From assembly GCF_030652235.1 (NCBI RefSeq), contig NZ_JAUSBA010000071.1:55115-119114 (forward strand): a DNA stretch of 64,000 nucleotides, read 5' to 3'. The DNA comes from Cypionkella sp. GTDB taxonomy: Bacteria > Pseudomonadota > Alphaproteobacteria > Rhodobacterales > Rhodobacteraceae. The notes under the pieces are model-generated. The model saw only the letters and a list, made by a program, of their open reading frames with translations, was not told where the DNA came from and did not search any database. The position numbers were made by a program, and so were the translations under genes. This document shows positions 48,776 to 57,745 of the stretch, in pieces; the stretch's first letter is position 1, and the number at the start of each line of letters is the position of its first letter.

Positions 48776-51700
48776 TCAGGCTCCTCCAGCAAGCTGCATC
48801 TTTGCTGGAACGGCGGCAGTGCGCGCCAATCCCCAGCCTTTGACCAGCGAATATACTGCCGGGATCACCACCAGTGTCAGCACGGTTGAACTGACCATGC
48901 CCCCAATCATCGGCACCGCGATGCGCTGCATCACCTCGGAACCCGTGCCATGCGCCCAGAGGATCGGCATCAGCCCGGCCATGATCGCCACCACGGTCAT
49001 CATCTTGGGGCGCACGCGTTCCACCGCGCCGACCATGATCGCGGCATTCAGATCGGCACGCGTGAAGGCACGGGTTTCCGCTGCTGCCTTGGCACGCGCC
49101 TCCAGCAGCGCATGATCAAGATAGATCAGCATGATCACCCCGGTTTCTGCGGCTACCCCAGCCAAGGCGATGAAGCCCACCGCCACAGCGACCGAGGTGT
49201 TGAAGCCAAGAAACCACATCAGCCAGATGCCGCCCACCAGCGCGAAGGGCAAAGAAAGCATCACGATCAGGGTTTCCGTCAACGCCCGGAAGTTGAGAAA
49301 CAGCAGCAGGAAAATGAGCGCCAGAGTCACCGGCACCACGATTTTCAACCGCTCAGTGGCGCGTTCCAGATATTCAAACTGCCCGCTCCACGCCACCGAA
49401 TAGCCTGTTGGCAAAACTACTTGCGCCTCTACAGCCGCTTTTGCATCAGCAACATATCCACCCAGATCGCGGCCAGAAATATCGACAAAGATATAGACCG
49501 CCAACTGGCCGTTTTCGGTGCGAATGGTGGTCGCCCCGCGCGTCAGTTCCACCTTGGCCACAGCACCCAGCGGCACCGACCCACCGCCCGGCAAGGCCAC
49601 CTGCACCTCATTGGCAATCGCTTGCGGGTCAGACCGCAGGTCACGCGGATAGCGCACGGCCACGCCATAGCGTTCGCGGCCCTCAACCGTCTGGGTGATC
49701 ACCTCGGATCCCAAAGCCATTGCAATCACCTCTTGCACCGCCGCAACTGACAGGCCGTAACGGCCCAACGCGGCGCGGTCAGGGGTGATGTCAAGGAAAT
49801 AGCCGCCGATCACCCGCTCGGCATAGGCGCTGGAGGTGCCGGGCACCTTGCGCACCACAGCCTCAATCTCGCGTGCCACGCCTTCCATTTTCGCCAGATC
49901 GGTGCCGTAGATTTTGATGCCGACCGGAGTACGGATGCCAGTGGACAGCATATCAGTGCGGGCGCGGATCGGCATGGTCCAGGCGTTCGACACGCCCGGA
50001 AATTGCAGTGCCGCGTCCATCTCATCCTTCAGACTTTCCGAGGTGACGCCCGCCCGCCATTCCGATTTTGGTTTCAGGTTGATGATGGTTTCAAACATTT
50101 CCGTGGGGGCCGGATCGGTGGCCGTCTGTGCGCGACCGGATTTGCCGAACACAGATTGCACTTCAGGAAAGCTTTTGATGATGCGGTCCTGCATCTGCAT
50201 CAGCTCCGCCGCTTTGGTCACGGAAATGCCGGGCAGCGTGGTCGGCATATACATCAGCGTGCCTTCATCCAGCGCAGGCATGAATTCGCTGCCAAGCTGA
50301 CGGGCGGGCCAGATTGTGACCACCAACGCCGCAAGCGCGATGATGATTGTCAGACCTCTTGCCTTCAGCACGCCACGGATGATCGGCCGATAAAGCGCGA
50401 TCAGTAGGCGGTTCACCGGGTTCTTGTGTTCCGGCACGATATGGCCGCGCACAAAGATGACCATAAGCGCGGGCACCAATGTCACCGACAAGATCGCCGC
50501 CGCCGCCATCGAAAAGGTCTTTGTAAAGGCCAAGGGGCCAAACAGCTTACCTTCCTGGTTTTCCAGCGTGAAAATTGGCAGGAACGAAACCGTGATGATC
50601 AGCAGGCTGAAGAAAAGTGCCGGGCCAACCTCTGCCGCTGCTGTGATTAGAGTTTCGACGCGCGGTGTGCCGGGATCGGCGCGTTCAAGATGTTTATGGG
50701 CGTTCTCGATCATCACAATCGCCGCGTCGATCATCGCGCCGATGGCAATGGCAATGCCACCAAGGCTCATGATGTTCGATCCAAGCCCCAGAAATTTCAT
50801 CGCCGAAAACGCCATCAGGATGCCAACCGGCAGCATGATGATCGCCACCAGAGCCGAACGGACATGCAACAGGAAGATGATCGTGACGGCGGCCACAACC
50901 AGACTTTCCTCCAGCAAAGTGCCCTTCAAGGTTTCAATGGCAGATTCAATCAAGGTTGATCGATCATAGACCGGCACGATTTCCGTGCCATCTGGTAAGG
51001 ATTTCTGCACATCGGCCAGCGCAGATTTGGCGTTGTCGATCACCGTCAAGGCGTTCGAGCCGACCCGTTGCAGCACGATGCCGCTGGTCACCTCGCCGTC
51101 CCCATTCAACTCGGTAATGCCACGCCGTTCATCCGGCACGATTTCTACTTGCGCCACGTCCGATAGCCGCAGTGGCACACCGGATTTGGTCATCAGAGTG
51201 ATGTTTTCAATATCGGCGGTGCCCTTCAGATAGCCCCGCCCGCGCACCATGAATTCAAATTCCGAGATTTCGACCGTACGCCCACCGGTATCCATATTGC
51301 TGTCGCGCACCGCCTGGCCAATATCCGCCAGCGTCACGCCCTGCGCCCGCATCCGGGCCGGATCGACGACGATGGAGTATTGTTTGACGAAGCCGCCGAC
51401 GCTGGCAACCTCCGCCACGCCATCGGCTTTCGACACCCCAAAACGCACCACCCAATCCTGCAAAGACCGCAGCTCGGCCAGCGACAATTCCTTGCCAACC
51501 AGCGCGTATTGATAGACCCAGCCTACCCCTGTCGCATCAGGCCCAAGCGCAGGCGTCACCCCATCAGGCAGGCGGCTGGCGGCGGCGTTCAGGTATTCCA
51601 GCACACGGGATCGCGCCCAATAGGGGTCTACGCCATCCTCAAAAATTACATAGACGAAGGACACGCCAAAGAAGCTGAACCCCCTCACCACCTTGGACCG

Positions 51701-51931
51701 TGGCACCGTCAGCATCGCAGTTGTCAGCGGATAGGTCACCTGATCCTCGACCACCTGCGGTGCCTGACCGGGGTAGTCGGTCAACACGATGACCTGCACA
51801 TCGGACAGGTCCGGGATCGCATCCAGTGGCAGGGTGCGGATCGCATAAACGCCACCCGCCACGGCAACGGCGGTGGCAAACAGGATCAGCACCAGATTGC
51901 GGGCCGACCAGCCGATCAGTTTGGCGATCAT
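48776..51931 (-). CDS. cusA: CusA-type RND heavy-metal efflux pump
   Basis: 1051 residues, the normal CusA/CzcA length. Twelve spans in the RND layout, with PLDAIPDLSDVQVIVLTDYPGQAPQVVEDQVTYPL near the N-terminus and family blocks GGIAIAIGAMIDAAIVMIENAHKHLE and GFIALAGVAAETGVIMLIYLDHAL. The charged residues of the proton relay in the fourth span lie in GAMIDAAIVMIENAH. It expels Cu(I)/Ag(I) (CusA) across the envelope using proton flow. The start codon overlaps the cusB stop by four bases. No outer channel follows; a TolC-like gene is at 59924. Confidence 0.96.
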   Translation of the reverse strand: MIAKLIGWSARNLVLILFATAVAVAGGVYAIRTLPLDAIPDLSDVQVIVLTDYPGQAPQVVEDQVTYPLTTAMLTVPRSKVVRGFSFFGVSFVYVIFEDGVDPYWARSRVLEYLNAAASRLPDGVTPALGPDATGVGWVYQYALVGKELSLAELRSLQDWVVRFGVSKADGVAEVASVGGFVKQYSIVVDPARMRAQGVTLADIGQAVRDSNMDTGGRTVEISEFEFMVRGRGYLKGTADIENITLMTKSGVPLRLSDVAQVEIVPDERRGITELNGDGEVTSGIVLQRVGSNALTVIDNAKSALADVQKSLPDGTEIVPVYDRSTLIESAIETLKGTLLEESLVVAAVTIIFLLHVRSALVAIIMLPVGILMAFSAMKFLGLGSNIMSLGGIAIAIGAMIDAAIVMIENAHKHLERADPGTPRVETLITAAAEVGPALFFSLLIITVSFLPIFTLENQEGKLFGPLAFTKTFSMAAAAILSVTLVPALMVIFVRGHIVPEHKNPVNRLLIALYRPIIRGVLKARGLTIIIALAALVVTIWPARQLGSEFMPALDEGTLMYMPTTLPGISVTKAAELMQMQDRIIKSFPEVQSVFGKSGRAQTATDPAPTEMFETIINLKPKSEWRAGVTSESLKDEMDAALQFPGVSNAWTMPIRARTDMLSTGIRTPVGIKIYGTDLAKMEGVAREIEAVVRKVPGTSSAYAERVIGGYFLDITPDRAALGRYGLSVAAVQEVIAMALGSEVITQTVEGRERYGVAVRYPRDLRSDPQAIANEVQVALPGGGSVPLGAVAKVELTRGATTIRTENGQLAVYIFVDISGRDLGGYVADAKAAVEAQVVLPTGYSVAWSGQFEYLERATERLKIVVPVTLALIFLLLFLNFRALTETLIVMLSLPFALVGGIWLMWFLGFNTSVAVAVGFIALAGVAAETGVIMLIYLDHALLEARAKAAAETRAFTRADLNAAIMVGAVERVRPKMMTVVAIMAGLMPILWAHGTGSEVMQRIAVPMIGGMVSSTVLTLVVIPAVYSLVKGWGLARTAAVPAKMQLAGGA

Positions 51932-53418
51932 GGCTGTGCCTCCGCCGGGGTAAGTGCCGATAGCGCGGCCTTGAGGTTGCTCTCGGCGTCGATCAGGAAA
52001 TTGGCTGACACCACAACCGTCGCGCCTTGTGCCACCCCCTTGCTGATTTCCACCATGCCTGCGCCGCGCATCCCCACTTGCACGTCACGAGGTTCAAACC
52101 GCCCCTCGCCCAGATCGACAATCACCACTTGGCGGTCGCCACTGTCGATCACGGCAGACTCCGGCACGGTGACCACCGAGGCACCATCCCCGCCAGCAAT
52201 TTCGACATCGGCGTACATATAGGCAATCATCGCACCATCCGGGTTCGGCAACTCAACGCGAATTTTCGCAGTGCGTGTTTCGGCCTGAATTTCGGGGTAA
52301 ATCTCGTCAACCTTGCCGATGAACGCGCGTCCCGGCAGGCTGCGGAACCGCACGGTTGCCACCGCCCCGCGCTGCACCTGCGCCAGTTCATATTCCGGCA
52401 CATCTGCGATGATCCAGACGGTCGAGGTATCGGCAATGCGGAACAGCGTCTCGCCCGCTGCGGCCATCATCCCGTCCACCGCCATCCGTTCAAGCACCAC
52501 GCCACCTTGCGGGGCCATCAGCGTGACCGAAAGCGGCGGTTTGCCGGTTGTCTCAATCTGCGCAATCATCTCCGCAGGTACGCCAAGGTTCAGCAGGCGC
52601 TGCAAACTGCCAGCCGCCTTTGCTTTGCCGCCAATGCGCAAATCCGCCGCATATTGCGCCCCCGCTGCGGCAAATTCCTTGGCATAAAGTGTTACCAAAG
52701 GTTGTCCTGCCCGGATCGGTGCCCCTGTCGTGACATCGGCGACCTTTTCGACAAAAGCCTCCGTGCGCAGTGAGATCACGCTGACCTTGCGTTCGTCGTG
52801 TTCGACCACCCCCGGTACCAATATCGGCTGGCTAATAGAAGAGAGCGTTGCCAGCGTGGTTTTCACCCCTGAGCGCTGAATTTTCCCCGCCGACACGATG
52901 ACAGTGGATCCATCCGCCTCTTCGCCGTCAAAAACCGGAAGATAGTCCATCCCCATCGAGTCCTTCTTTGGCGTGGGCGATGTGTCCGGCAGACCCATCG
53001 GGTTGCGGTAATAGAGGATACGCTTTTCGTCCGTCGTCGTCGGTGCGGCAATTGCGACGCCCAAGTCTGCTACGGCAGTGTCAGCCACTTTCGGCGCATC
53101 GTCAAAACTGACATCCTCGCTGGCGCGCACAGGCAAATAATCGCGGCCATCCGCTGTGGTCGTTGGTGTCAATGAATAGGCGGCGTCTTCCGGATGACGG
53201 TAGTAGATGACCGCCCCTTCCGGGGCAGCCATCGACGACGTTTCAAAACTGGTGGATGCCTTCGCTTCGGCGTCTGAGCCAAAAAGGCGGGCTGCAGACC
53301 CACGTACCCATGCGGGAATGTCAGCCGGAGCCACCCCCTGATCCCCAGCCCAGATCCCGGCAAAACCTGCCGACCCGGCGATCAGCCCCACCATCAGGGT
53401 CTTGCCAAAAAAGCTCAT
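51928..53418 (-). CDS. cusB: CusB-type periplasmic adaptor with two heavy-metal-binding motifs
   Basis: 496 residues: an N-terminal anchor (MVGLIAGSAGFAGIWAGD), then two YHS-like metal motifs, YYRHPEDAAYSLTPTTTADGRDYLPV and YYRNPMGLPDTSPTPKKDSMGMDYLPV. The second has the Met-rich ending usual in CusB, while the first has lost its Met/Gly residues (ADGRDYLP in place of SMGMDYLP). Barrel, lipoyl and alpha-hairpin domains follow (VEKVADVTTGAPIRAGQPLVTLY, APQGGVVLERMAVDG). It links CusA to an outer-membrane channel. It overlaps both neighbours by four bases, so the operon is tightly coupled. Confidence 0.94.
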   Translation of the reverse strand: MSFFGKTLMVGLIAGSAGFAGIWAGDQGVAPADIPAWVRGSAARLFGSDAEAKASTSFETSSMAAPEGAVIYYRHPEDAAYSLTPTTTADGRDYLPVRASEDVSFDDAPKVADTAVADLGVAIAAPTTTDEKRILYYRNPMGLPDTSPTPKKDSMGMDYLPVFDGEEADGSTVIVSAGKIQRSGVKTTLATLSSISQPILVPGVVEHDERKVSVISLRTEAFVEKVADVTTGAPIRAGQPLVTLYAKEFAAAGAQYAADLRIGGKAKAAGSLQRLLNLGVPAEMIAQIETTGKPPLSVTLMAPQGGVVLERMAVDGMMAAAGETLFRIADTSTVWIIADVPEYELAQVQRGAVATVRFRSLPGRAFIGKVDEIYPEIQAETRTAKIRVELPNPDGAMIAYMYADVEIAGGDGASVVTVPESAVIDSGDRQVVIVDLGEGRFEPRDVQVGMRGAGMVEISKGVAQGATVVVSANFLIDAESNLKAALSALTPAEAQP

Positions 53419-53816
53419 TTCTGCACGCCGAGAATCAACTCGCCCTGCACCGTCTCCGTCTCACCCTGCACTTTGGCTGCAATCTGAAACCGCCAGTTCC
53501 CTGCCATCGTCAGATCGGCCTTGAACTGGTATTGCCCCGGAATGTCTGACGCCACCGCTTCCACCGGCGTCGTCATGGCTTCCATCCCCTCGGGGGCCAT
53601 ATCCAGCCGCGTGGTGAAAATCACCGCATCGGCGACCGGCGTGTTTGTCCGCATATCGGTCAGGCTGACCGATATGATCGCCCCCTCCCCGGAGTGCAAG
53701 TCGCTCTCGATGATCTTGAATGTATAGTCTTCGGGGGCAGCTTGTGCCGCAACGGCCGCCGCTAAGGTAAGAGCCTGCGCCAGTACGAAGCTGCGCAACA
53801 AGTGTTTGGTATTCAT
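53415..53816 (-). CDS. FixH/YtkA-like secreted protein
   Basis: 133 residues from the ATG at 53816 (GGAAG upstream); the frame opens to 53930, but that part would run through a palindrome and has poor coding character. A signal peptide ends near AAQAAP. The rest is an all-beta domain with VSLTDMRTNTPVADAVIFTTRLDMAPEGM and PGQYQFKADLTMAGNWRFQIAAKV, the pattern of FixH/YtkA-like domains common beside cation efflux genes. It overlaps cusB by four bases and heads the cus operon. Its role is unknown. Confidence 0.82.
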   Translation of the reverse strand: MNTKHLLRSFVLAQALTLAAAVAAQAAPEDYTFKIIESDLHSGEGAIISVSLTDMRTNTPVADAVIFTTRLDMAPEGMEAMTTPVEAVASDIPGQYQFKADLTMAGNWRFQIAAKVQGETETVQGELILGVQK

Positions 53817-53886
53817 GATAAAGCTTCCGTCTGTCAAAGCCGCGCTGTTGCGCGATATTGGCATGGCAACTGCCAAGCCGCACTTG

Positions 53887-53910
53887 CCGCCCGGCATGCA
53901 TGCCGGGCGG
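53887..53910. promoter_or_regulatory. 24-base perfect palindrome
   Basis: Twelve bases (CCGCCCGGCATG) are followed directly by their exact reverse complement. It lies 71 bases before the start of the cus operon and 30 bases after the stop of the small Cys-rich gene. There is no T-run on the minus side; a TTT follows on the plus side. It could be an operator for a dimeric regulator or the terminator between the two genes. Confidence 0.55.
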
Positions 53911-53939
53911 TTTCCGGGTGCGTTTAGCACCCATGACAG

Positions 53940-54269
53940 TCAGACTTTGGGGGGTCTTCGCAATCCGCTGCCTTCCAAAGAAGGCAAGGTCGGATTCGCC
54001 GAAAAGTCAAAGCACACGCTCTGAACAGCGGAGTAGAACATGGGCTTCACGGTCGGGGGTACAACTGCGGCAGACACCGACAAACAAGGCAACACCATTG
54101 GACAGTTCGGCATTTTGGCGCAGCTTTGCTGTGTGCAGGGCGCACCATCAGCCATTTGCATTATCGGCGCCGTCGCAGCTGCTACAGCGGCAGCCGAATC
54201 CTGCACCGGTGCAGCGATCATCGTTGCCAGCGCCAGAACCAACCCTAAAATGCCAAGTAGCCTATTCAT
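53940..54269 (-). CDS. small secreted Cys-rich protein with RPP tail
   Basis: 109 residues with a signal peptide (LLGILGLVLALATMIAAP). A cysteine-rich stretch, CTQQSCAKMPNCPMVLPC, is followed by a hydrophobic segment and a tail GSGLRRPPKV. Four cysteines with Met suggest copper binding. The end resembles those of the proteins at 32482 and 61698. It is directly upstream of the FixH-like gene and CusBA on the same strand. Confidence 0.6.
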   Translation of the reverse strand: MNRLLGILGLVLALATMIAAPVQDSAAAVAAATAPIMQMADGAPCTQQSCAKMPNCPMVLPCLSVSAAVVPPTVKPMFYSAVQSVCFDFSANPTLPSLEGSGLRRPPKV

Positions 54270-54343
54270 ACTTTAGTCTTTGCCCGGATCAGCACGATCC
54301 TACAATACACAATTTACGGAGCGGTGCTTTCAGCTGGTGTCGT

Positions 54344-54541
54344 CTAAGCACGGGGGCTGAACGCCATAAGTACCGCTCCTTCTGACTCCCATCTCTGCCG
54401 CGCGCGATTTGCCCAGAACAGGAACTCCTGCTCACAGGATCGGTGCGCCCCAAGCTCATCGAAGGCATCGGGAATTAAGAACTGCCGCCCGGCAAAAGCT
54501 TTTTGCTCGGCGTCAGGCAACTCCGCTTCATTGCAGACCTC
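54344..54541 (-). pseudogene. orphan C-terminal fragment of an unidentified gene
   Basis: A minus-strand frame ending at a TAG (54344-54346) reads EVCNEAELPDAEQKAFAGR, then FLIPDAFDELGAHRSCEQE and FLFWANRARQRWESE. It has normal coding character, but a stop lies just upstream and the sequence then becomes IS110 debris. No family recognised. Probably a 3' remnant cut by the insertion or a deletion. Confidence 0.45.
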
Positions 54542-54545
54542 ACCG

Positions 54546-54965
54546 GATGGTTACGACCAAACCTGTGGATCTGGGTGAGATCCGGACCAAGAACGCCATA
54601 GAGTGCCACCTGCACATCGAAGGAAGGGGCATTGACCTGCTTTCGTTTGATCTGTGCCTTGGGCGGGCGAGAACGTCGCCATCGGCCTTAACGTCAATGC
54701 CGCAACCGCCGCTTCCAGCTTGCGATCACAGCCCTCCCTCTTGGACTGGTAGAAGTCGTCAAACTCCAAGGATTGGGTCAGCGCGAAGATATGCTCGTCC
54801 CGATCGTTGCCTGCGAGGTGGCCTTGATCACCTCAAGAGATGAGTGGCAGCGGATATCGCGGAAGGCCGACAACACTTCAGAGTCGTGTTTGCCGACAAC
54901 AATAGGACGGATGATCTGAACCGGATCGGGAATACCACTAAGCAAGAAACGAGGATATCCTAAGT
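54546..54965 (-). mobile_element. decayed IS110-family transposase
   Basis: In three minus-strand frames the sequence gives IS110-type pieces in the right order: DPVQIIRPIVVGKHDSEVL, FRDIRCHSS, GNDRDEHIFALTQSLEFDDFYQ, CDRKLEAAVAAL, NAPSFDVQVALYGVLGPDLTQIH. The family's C-terminal part with the catalytic Ser is missing. No intact frame and no clear ends remain. The bases up to 55017 show nothing else. Confidence 0.7.
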
Positions 54966-55017
54966 CTAAGGTGTGATAAGTAACGGACCATCGTTCTCAA
55001 TTAAGGAATCGGCGTAT

Positions 55018-55338
55018 ATGGACAGCGCCCAGCTTATCTTTGTGAAACAATTTCGGCCGATCTTTCTTGCGATTGCGTTTCTTGCGCTCGGGGCCTGCAC
55101 CGTCCCGATCGATCAGGCAACTGACAAGTCCACCGGGTTCCTCAAGGAGTTGCCGGAAGGGGTCGCCCTGATTGCAGCGCCATATCAGAACCTTCAGGAA
55201 GTAATCCTGAAGCGCGAAGACAGCTGCTATTGGTACCGCCATGTCGGGCCGGTTGAGACTACAATGTTGCCGCTGCGATCGGTTCATGGCAGGCCGATCT
55301 GCACCGACGCTGCAGCCAAAACCGCGTTCTTGGGCTGA
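55018..55338 (+). CDS. small lipoprotein, unknown function
   Basis: 106 residues from the ATG at 55018. The N-terminus is basic and then hydrophobic, with a lipobox LALGAC (Cys near residue 27), so it should be lipidated. The mature part has two more Cys (DSCYWY, PICTD) and the phrase EGVALIAAPYQNLQEVILK. No family recognised. A GTG at 54973 is an alternative start. It is convergent with the transpeptidase gene. Confidence 0.65.
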   Translation: MDSAQLIFVKQFRPIFLAIAFLALGACTVPIDQATDKSTGFLKELPEGVALIAAPYQNLQEVILKREDSCYWYRHVGPVETTMLPLRSVHGRPICTDAAAKTAFLG

Positions 55339-55386
55339 TCCAAAAGCCCTTCTAGCAGCCCCGACCGCGCAAATGGGCGGTGCCCG

Positions 55387-56052
55387 TCACATAGTCGTCG
55401 CCACATTTCCTTCTTCGGCGGGGTAGAGATGCGCTGTCACCCCAATCTCGACCTTATCGAACAGGTCGTTGATATGCGGCATGACCATGCGCACACAGCC
55501 GGAACTCGCGCGGCTGCCGATCGACCCCGGCAGCGGAGAGCCATGAATCCGCAGATAGGTGTCGCGCTCGCCATCAAAGAGATAGAGCGCACGGGAACCC
55601 AAGGCGTTTGCCGGGCCGGGGGCCATGCCGTCGACATACTTCGCATAGATTTCCGGCTCGCGCTCGATCATGGCCGGCGTCGGCGTCCAGCTTGGCCATT
55701 TCGCCTTGCGGCGGATCGTGTAGGTTCCGGGCTCGTACAGACCATCCCGGCCGATGGCGACGCCGTAGCGCATGGCCGTGCCATCAGCCTGAATATGGTA
55801 GAGATACCTCGCGATCGCATCGACGTGGATATCGCCCGGCACAAGCCCGTCACGCGCTTCGACGCGGGTCGGCAGCAGGCGCGGATGCAATCCCCACGGG
55901 TTGGTCGTTGCAGCGTCATAGCCGGGCGGGGTGACCTCCGCATCCCAGGCCGCCCACTGGCTTTGCAGATGCGATGAAGCGAAAACCGGGGCGGCAATCG
56001 GCGCAGAAAACAGCGCGGCTGTCGTTGCAATGAAATGGCGTCGTGTGAACAT
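55387..56052 (-). CDS. L,D-transpeptidase (YkuD domain), exported
   Basis: 221 residues from the ATG at 56052 (GAAGG upstream). Tat-like signal (TRRHFIATTAALFSAP), then the catalytic domain with LRIHGSPLPGSIGSRASSGCVRM: His170 and Cys186. It shares long blocks with the protein at 318-893 (KWPSWTPTPAMI, ALGSRALYLFD). It would crosslink peptidoglycan or attach proteins to it. It stands alone between a lipoprotein gene and the foreign-looking ABC gene. Confidence 0.92.
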   Translation of the reverse strand: MFTRRHFIATTAALFSAPIAAPVFASSHLQSQWAAWDAEVTPPGYDAATTNPWGLHPRLLPTRVEARDGLVPGDIHVDAIARYLYHIQADGTAMRYGVAIGRDGLYEPGTYTIRRKAKWPSWTPTPAMIEREPEIYAKYVDGMAPGPANALGSRALYLFDGERDTYLRIHGSPLPGSIGSRASSGCVRMVMPHINDLFDKVEIGVTAHLYPAEEGNVATTM

Positions 56053-56267
56053 GGGCTCAGCCTTCTTCAAATTACTGCAGCGCAAATCTTTCGATTACAC
56101 GCGCACCGTCATACAAGCGGCAGGGATAGCGGCCCCGATGTCCAGTCAAGTCTGTGTGACTTTTGGCCTCGCGTCGCAGTTTTCACGCTCCACCGCTGCC
56201 GTTGAAGGATCCCCCGGCTCGCCGCACCATTCTGACAGTGCAAACTCACTCCCGCGCCGCTCCAGAA

Positions 56268-57527
56268 TCATCGCCTAACCGCAATTGAATTATTGGACAC
56301 CATTAAGAAGGGATAGGTGGAAACGACTGGCTTTGTTTCCTTCGACCTCGCATTAGCAAAGTACTGAAGTATTTCGCGATATCGTATCCGCGTATCCTCG
56401 ACCATCTGATAGTAAGCGAAAAGATCATTCATCGGCGAAGAGAAATCCTTGTGTGCCGCCAAAACAGCTACCAGCGCGCCCAAGCTAATGCGCCCCTCAA
56501 TCACAAAGTAGCCGCCCAACGAATAGAACATGAACGGCGTCAATGATGTTAGGAAGTTGTTAAGCGCCTTGTTAAAGAACTTCATCCGGAATATCCGTCT
56601 CCGAATCTCTTCGAGATCCTTGAAAATAATGGAGACGTATCTCACTTCCTTGTTGCATATGCTTTCACGCGCAAGTTGCGATCCCAAATGACCACCCAAA
56701 GTGCGAACTTTCTTAATCCGAAGTCTGGATTGCTCGTTGACACGCCGCTGAAGCCTTGGAAGCAGAAGAACTTGCACTGGCACAACAGTCAATGCTGCAA
56801 CTCCCAGCATGGGATCCTGAATGAGCATAAAGAGAATAATGGTAACAAGTGTTCCGCCTTGAAGCAAAGGTAACGTGATAAATTCTGCTGCAAAGCCACC
56901 TAATGATTCCACTTCTTGGCCAAGTATGGGAATAATTTCACTATTCTTTCCATCCGTCGACTGAGAGCGCCATTGACGGTAGATCAGAAAGCGGAGGCGT
57001 CGACTAAAGCGCTCCGCAACATAGCCTTTCGCGACATTGAGCAAGTACTTGTTAAGTGAGTTTGTAAAGACAGCAGCAAGATAGGCACCGCATAGAAGCA
57101 GCAAGAAGTCAACTTGATCAAAGCTTAGACCTAAGATTTTGATAGGGAAATGTGATGAGTTTAATGCATTATTGACGATCTGCTTTGGGAGTTCAAGGGA
57201 AGCATACAGAATGGGCATCGCGATTAAGCTTAGCACTACCAATATGACCTGCTGCTTTCTGGTATACTTAAAAACAGAGCGGCTTAGATTTGGATACAGA
57301 CCGCGAACCGGAGTGAAGGGATGAGCGTCATTTTTAGACTTCTGCCTCTGTCGAATGAATCGAGATGCAATCAGATAAACTGCGACTGCAGTCAGCAACA
57401 CTGGGGTCAGAACAACAATCAGATGTATGAAGGGATGAATCCACGCCGGCGAGGAGTCAGTATACTGATAGCCTAGGACGGAGGCTGCGTCGTGAACATA
57501 GGCATGATAGTGATCTACTGATGACAT
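56268..57527 (-). CDS. ABC exporter membrane domain without its ATPase domain
   Basis: 419 residues. One span is near residues 32-52, then six spans in ABC type-1 exporter order (about 88-350), with LPLLQGGTLVTIILFMLIQDPMLGVAALTVVPVQVLLLPRLQRR and SLGGYFVIEGRISLGALVAVLAAHKDFSSPMNDLFAYYQ. In normal exporters an ATPase domain follows; here the chain ends 40 residues later (FLMVSNNSIAVRR) and none is encoded downstream on this strand. The gene is visibly richer in A and T than its neighbours, suggesting recent acquisition. It is either truncated or needs an ATPase from elsewhere. Confidence 0.8.
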   Translation of the reverse strand: MSSVDHYHAYVHDAASVLGYQYTDSSPAWIHPFIHLIVVLTPVLLTAVAVYLIASRFIRQRQKSKNDAHPFTPVRGLYPNLSRSVFKYTRKQQVILVVLSLIAMPILYASLELPKQIVNNALNSSHFPIKILGLSFDQVDFLLLLCGAYLAAVFTNSLNKYLLNVAKGYVAERFSRRLRFLIYRQWRSQSTDGKNSEIIPILGQEVESLGGFAAEFITLPLLQGGTLVTIILFMLIQDPMLGVAALTVVPVQVLLLPRLQRRVNEQSRLRIKKVRTLGGHLGSQLARESICNKEVRYVSIIFKDLEEIRRRIFRMKFFNKALNNFLTSLTPFMFYSLGGYFVIEGRISLGALVAVLAAHKDFSSPMNDLFAYYQMVEDTRIRYREILQYFANARSKETKPVVSTYPFLMVSNNSIAVRR

Positions 57528-57690
57528 GGCATTGACCTGTTAGATTCGTCTCTCATTTCATTTTGCCGCCAATGATTGTTGTGTATGGTTGTCGGCAGAC
57601 ATGCAGAGCCGACCCGTCTCACACGGGATATGGTTGGCAGTCATGACAACTAAGAACTGCTCAGTTCCTGCGACAATGTCGCTCTTTTTG

Positions 57691-57724
57691 GGTTTCAACG
57701 GGCCAAGTGATGCCCGTTGAAACC
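57691..57724 (-). terminator. 13-base perfect hairpin after the CusF gene
   Basis: GGTTTCAACGGGC and GCCCGTTGAAACC form a perfect stem around an 8-base loop, 22 bases beyond the CusF stop. No T-run follows on the minus strand (CAAAAAG does). A TTTTT precedes it on the plus strand. Probable end of the copper operon on the right, or an mRNA 3' stabiliser. Confidence 0.6.
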
Positions 57725-57745
57725 TGTAGTGCTCACTTCATGGAG

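Noticed and set aside
54409..54843. 144-codon plus-strand frame
   Set aside because: It is antisense to recognisable IS110 transposase pieces and has no coherent protein character.
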